Source: Branchiostoma floridae
Lineage: Eukaryota; Chordata; Leptocardii; Amphioxiformes; Branchiostomatidae
Length of the DNA: 64,000 nucleotides
Direction of reading: 5' to 3'
Assembly (NCBI RefSeq): GCF_000003815.2
Contig: NC_049984.1
Coordinates: 9,215,805-9,279,804, forward strand
This document shows, one piece after another, positions 59,279-64,000 of the stretch. Position numbers and translations under genes: made by a program. A model generated the notes under the pieces. That model searched no databases. It was given only the letters and a program-made list of their open reading frames with translations, and was not told the origin of the DNA. Positions within the stretch are counted from its first letter, which is position 1. Every line of letters starts with the position of its first letter.

Positions 59279-59699
59279 ACATTGTAACATTGATTTTTTG
59301 TAATATGTCACATTGTATGTAGAAATGCTTTGTATGTTCTAAATTCGACTGCTGCCTACCAACGTTAGCAGAAAGTAATTTGTTAAAAACTTGTATTTAA
59401 ATGATATTTTTCAACATCGTCTGTTATAACAAAAGTCGGGACGAAAATGTGTAGAAGTGATCTCGGCTCAAATAACATGGCAATAATGAAGATTTCAATA
59501 CCTTCCTTACGTGAAATTCGTGTTTTCAAACACATACATTGCAACGTATGAAGGGGAACCTTTTCTGTTACTAGAACATGTACCATGAACACTTACAGCC
59601 CATAATTGTTTGTTCTCCTTCACATGTTTTGTCATTGTCAGAATAAAACAATTGACAGTTGATATTCTTTTGTGCTTGCTTCTGTTGTGATCAAATGAT

Positions 59700-61435
59700 A
59701 TAATTGTTTGGTGCCTAGGCCATATATGGAAAGTACCAAAATAGTTAACTCAACTATAACAACAGTAATCATCATATCATATATCAGCTTCTGAATGAAT
59801 TTTATTATCATTTCAAAATTAGATTAAAACGTCACATAGAAGGTGTAACACAGCCTGACTACATATCGCTCCCAGTTAGTCCCTGGCAGCAGGAGATTGT
59901 GTAACACAAGCAAGTAGTAACCAATGACATTCACTACATAGGTTGACCTTTTAATAAGTATGCTATCTTACAGCAGTTTCATTGTAAATTTTCAACAGAG
60001 GTTGCCCATTCCTGGGAAGGGGAAACAGTAGATCTGTTCATGCTGTCATTTTGGCTCATATACACAAGGCAAGCAAAACTTTCCTGTAACAATATTCATT
60101 TGAATTGACACAACTCTAAAATTGTCTGTACAAGATGTAGCTGGTAACATGTCTTAAAGAAACATCATTATAATTGCTATATATACTGCTATCCAATGGA
60201 GTAATCAACCTGACAGTTTATAGTCACAGAAGATGCAGAATTAATACTCAATGGAAGAAGGCTACATAACATGAATCAAGGCACATGCTAATTGGTATTT
60301 CATAAACATTATACATTCACAGACTCACAAGTGTGGATGGCATGAGGGTGACCACACTGTTAGTAGCTTGCTTCACAGCCTTCCATGAGTGCTGGCTGTT
60401 ATTGTTAGGGGAGCGCTGATTCTCGATTTTCAACATACCGGCCAGGGTCTTGTGCTGGGAAGGTTTTGTTTGCACCCACTATTCAGTACTCCCCCTACAA
60501 TAATTGACAGCAAACATGGGTGGCCGCAAAGGAGGTTACCATTGGATGGAAACTAAGAATTGTGTACCAGTAAGAAAAAGTGTAATCCTTTTGAAATGAT
60601 GTTTTGAAAGTTACTTGACACGTTGGCCATTCTCAACCCTTAGAAAAAAATAAATGTAGCACGCTGTAGTATGAGTTGGCAGCCAGATGATTTCAGCATC
60701 AATAATTGGGTATGCCTGATGGGCATTTTCCTATGAGAAAAACATGATGAACATGCATACTGAGAATTCAACATGATAATCCTTCTCCCTGATAATGTAC
60801 TAGTGTCTACAAAAAAACATTGGCAATCTTACATGTGCTGTTGGGTTTTGGTTACATATCAAAGTCTGGGTATTGTACAGTTGTACTGGCAATGGCATGG
60901 AGTTAGTTCTCATTAGTGGATGAATGCAAGGTGGGAAATTTTATTGCTTTACTTCATCACTATGTGACACATTACACTTAGATGAAGAAAAAACACCAAT
61001 TTTGAATACAGACAATGCTATCTACACAGTAGTAAGAGAGAGCTGAAAATTTCTCATGTAACAGCCTCATGTTTTGTAATTGATAAAAGTAAACAAGGTT
61101 AGTGTCTGTAATTTCCAACGTATTGGTTGAGGGAACATCGAGCCTCTACAAATAGTAGAGTCTATCTTCAAAGGTCATTATGAAAACAACTTAAAGATAT
61201 CAATTGCAGAGTCTACATTTTGGAGAAAGCATGGTCAAGCATAAGGCTTTTTCTTTTTTTAGATTATCCCTATACATTTCATGTTGTAAAGCTGAAGCTC
61301 ATTTCTACAAAGAAATTTGCAGGTAGAAGAAGAATTCTTCACGGCTTCCTCTCCCTTCATTTCCAGCCCTAAATGAGAGTACCCTTCCACTGTATATTGT
61401 TTGTGACTTGTTCCTATGCACTGGGAGCCTTCCTA
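59700..61435. other. Spacer / 3' flank with no recognised gene
   Basis: AT-rich sequence without supported exons. The left part is downstream of MERT copy C, and the right part is presumably the 3' UTR of the RAB5IF-like gene. I see no RNA gene. Confidence 0.5.
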
Positions 61436-62728
61436 TTATGGAAAGTGCATGGCAGAGTAGAACAAGATCCAGGTTACCTGAAAAAGCAAAGGAAACGGGT
61501 TAGGTGTGTATGAAAATACAAGCCCATGTGTATGAATATTATTCTTTTCTGCCCATATTGCAGAAGATTAGACTTCTACTTCAGGATATTGACCAATCAA
61601 ACTTGATGAGTGGTTTTTGGCAGATACATTGTACTTCAGCATGCAAAACAATGGTCCCAATATTACATATCTATCTTTTATAAAAATATAAAATTTGGGT
61701 GAGTCCAATTTTGGTGTTGGAAATTACAGTTCAACTATTTCAAGAAGGACATATCTATCTTATCTATGCTATGTATGTGTACTGTGGCTAATGAGTTTGA
61801 GTACAGACAGTACAGGATACTCTGGACAGATTTACATGTTTACAGATTGCTAAAAGAATCTATCATAAGATACATATACTAGAAAAAACACAGTCACCCC
61901 AACTGCCCATTCATTATTGTCCTTTTCTATACTTACCAAAAACAAAGCAAATGAGGACATGAATCCTTCCTTGGTGATCTCCCAGGCACCTCCATACTCC
62001 TCCTCATCTACCTCTTGGAATGAACTGAAGTATAAATACATGATGCCTGCATTCAAGGCAACAAACCTGAAAGAGTCCATACAACCATTAGGGGTTACAT
62101 GAATCAGACTGTTCTCTGAAATACCAAGAACTAGCTAAAAAAAAAAGATAAATGAAAGAGTTTAAGAATCATCTACCTAAGTTGAATAATGACAGCAGAG
62201 GTCTGATGCGGTTCTCCAAACTGGTACTCAATGAAATTAGACAGAGGCTACATGACACTGTCAATGATCTAGGGCCAAATTTCAAGATTGCCAGATAATC
62301 AAACAAATTTTTCTCTGAAAATGTAAACCGAAAGTCTTAATAAGGTTACTCAAATCCAACAGTATACTACTAGTACTAGCATGACAATGCATAGTCTCTA
62401 CTACTAGTAGGCTACATAGCTTGCTGGAAAAATAGTACAAATTGGCCAAATCATCATCATCATCATCAATTGGCCAAATATTCTTTAATAACACGTCAGA
62501 GGAGTTTGCCTGACATAGGAATTCATTTTGCAACATTGGTATTATTTAATCTATTTGACCAATCTCTCCTACTTTTCCAGCAATTTATAGAGTTTGGTAA
62601 AGTTGAAACAATACTGGTACTTACAAAGCTAATCCTATAAAGCCTTTCAGCGGTATCAGTCCCCATATACAGCCTGCTATGAGTGCAATGACTTGCCTGT
62701 ACCAATAGATCACATCCAAGAACTCATC
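61436..62728 (-). CDS. RAB5IF: RAB5IF / RCAF1 (C20orf24) orthologue, 5'-partial
   Basis: Three coding exons: 62625-62728, 61937-62066 and 61436-61477, all GT-AG and in frame, 92 residues before the stop. Exon order gives DEFLDVIYWYRQVIALIAGC, a second membrane segment (FVALNAGIMYLYF), then EVDEEEYGGAWEITKEGFMS and a final helix ending YSAMHFP. This matches the vertebrate protein, which has the DEFLDVIYW, DEEEYGG and TKEGFM motifs. The known protein is a small ER/mitochondrial membrane protein linked to multipass-protein insertion and respirasome assembly. The first exon (about 35-40 residues in relatives) is not found up to the right edge and probably lies beyond it. Confidence 0.9.
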
Positions 62729-63360
62729 CTGTAGAAAAACAAAGGAAATCAAAATAATATGTACATGTAACAGTAATATGAGCGATCGCCGTTGTTGTTT
62801 ATATCAGGGGCATTCGACGGCTGGTGCTTACCAGTATGTCCGTAGATCGGATTAAAAATTGATATTCAAATTAGGAGATCAAATTACTGGTTAACATGCA
62901 AATCAATCACCTGCATTATGCCTACCACTGCGTCACCGTGACACAGGCTTTTAGCTAGGCATGCGTCAACGCGTCATTTAGACGCACTGTCCTAACAAAC
63001 ATAAGAAATCGGACGCAATACTTTTAAGCAAGACGCACTACGGACGCCCAAATTTTTCCTCCCAGCCTCAGTCAGGGCAAACATATTATAACAGAAACAA
63101 AAAAATCTTGGCTGAATTCTACAAAATATGCACCTCAAAATGCAGGAAATAGCATTTCAGAGGGTTATGATTTCAAAATTTTCCGGGGGAGGATACCCCC
63201 GGACCCCCTACAATGCTCGCGCCGCAGATCACTCCGATTACTTTGGACGCCCTAAAATTAGTTCCTAGCTAAAAGCCTGCCGTGACATCATCGCGATCGC
63301 TCGTATATCAAATCCTGTAATTTACCAGTCAAAGGTATAATCACAAATAGCTACAGTAGT

Positions 63361-63577
63361 TACTCTCCAAGCAGAGGTTAGTCTCCGGCTGTTTTTTTAA
63401 CGTCTTTTTTTGTCATTTTTATGGGCTTTCTATTTTTTATTTTATCTTGCTGTGTCAAAACTAAAACCTGTTTGGCTTGCGTACTTCAAGAAAAATGACA
63501 AAATAGAAAGCCCGATAAAAACGACTAAAAAAAACGTTAAAAAAAACAGCCGGAGCCTAACCTCTGCATGGAGAGTA
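63361..63577. mobile_element. 217-bp fold-back element with 9-bp target duplication
   Basis: Inverted arms of about 85 bases begin TACTCTCCAAGCAGAGGTTA. The 9-base repeat TACAGTAGT flanks both ends (63352-63360 and 63578-63586). This is the same size of target duplication as the element at 33257-33410, and both contain a TCTCCGG/CTCCGG word near the end. Confidence 0.88.
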
Positions 63578-64000
63578 TACAGTAGTCTGATCCTGTCAAA
63601 CACCATTTTGAACAAACAGAACTCCCGTACAATTTTTAACACCTTCGTCAAAAACAGCACTAGTGGGGAAAAAATGGCTGCCGCTGTTATGTAGAATAAT
63701 TAAAAAGACTGACTTTGGTTTATCTTGGGGGCCCTTAAAGTTAAACCCTTTCAGCACGGACCGAAGAAAACGCCCTGTAAGAAAGGTAAATCAAAGACAA
63801 TCCGTATACTAGTGATTACAAACTTAGCGGTGGCAGCCATTTTCTTCTAATTTTCTAAACAGGCTATTGACTATCGACAATCTATCAGGCTATCGAAAAA
63901 TACAGCATTGTAGTGTTGTATAATTTGTGTAGAAGTACTGGTTATTCTTATTCTAGTAGTAGTCCTTGGAAAGGTTGGATATTATGTTCATTTTCTTTTA

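Noticed and set aside
1-64000. CRISPR arrays, bacterial operons, phage or integrated virus
   Set aside because: The DNA is eukaryotic with spliced genes. I saw no direct-repeat/spacer array, no operon structure and no viral structural or replication gene.
62729-64000. First coding exon of the RAB5IF-like gene
   Set aside because: I looked for a W-x-D/S-K type end with a GT donor on the minus strand and found none. It is probably beyond the right edge.

Overview
This is eukaryotic, almost certainly metazoan, DNA. Coding sequence lies in many short exons with GT-AG borders, the spacers are full of short transposons and microsatellites, and there are two 100-N assembly gaps (42590-42689 and 48136-48235). 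The protein families (neuronal calcium sensors, SLC46 transporter, RAB5IF, EAR-repeat protein, sulfotransferase) and the dense fold-back elements fit an invertebrate deuterostome such as amphioxus. The species is inference; no single gene here proves it.

Layout. 0-2 kb: G-poor spacer and a CCAAT/TATA promoter-like stretch. 2.0-13.6 kb (+): two tandem three-exon neuronal calcium sensor (EF-hand) paralogues with the same intron positions and phases. The first gene's intron 1 holds a fold-back element and an 880-bp element with a built-in empty-site copy beside it. 14.36-34.65 kb (-): one large gene, convergent with the second calcium sensor gene. I could assemble 38 coding exons in one continuous frame (2158 aa). 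It encodes a signal peptide, a furin-like site, seven EAR/EPTP blades, a coiled coil, about 25 copies of a divergent 'NGVD / DQ-x-I-x-G' repeat, and seven more EAR blades. Its introns carry two tRNA-derived SINEs and several terminal-inverted-repeat elements.

35.6-59.4 kb is a segmentally duplicated region. A short intronless gene (here 'MERT', after its first residues) for a ~305-aa protein with a Cys/His zinc-binding domain occurs as three intact copies and one truncated copy. Each has the same E2F-like plus TATA promoter. Two of the three intact or truncated plus-strand copies and the minus-strand copy are followed by a tRNA-Arg(ACG) gene; a fourth tRNA stands alone. The plus-strand array (49.9-55.3 kb) also carries fragments of the last exons of the neighbouring minus-strand SLC46 gene. 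This suggests it arose by inverted duplication of the 35.6-41.05 kb block. A complete ten-exon SLC46 (proton-coupled folate transporter-like) gene lies at 40.6-44.3 kb (-), with a decayed sulfotransferase exon upstream.

55.5-56.9 kb is an octamer-rich tandem repeat. 61.4-62.7 kb (-) holds the last three coding exons of a RAB5IF (C20orf24/RCAF1) orthologue whose first exon is not visible. A 217-bp fold-back element with a 9-bp target duplication sits near the right edge.

Functionally the genes look independent: calcium sensing, a secreted or extracellular adhesion-type protein, membrane transport, ER/mitochondrial assembly, and a repeated nuclear-type zinc protein family linked to tRNA genes.
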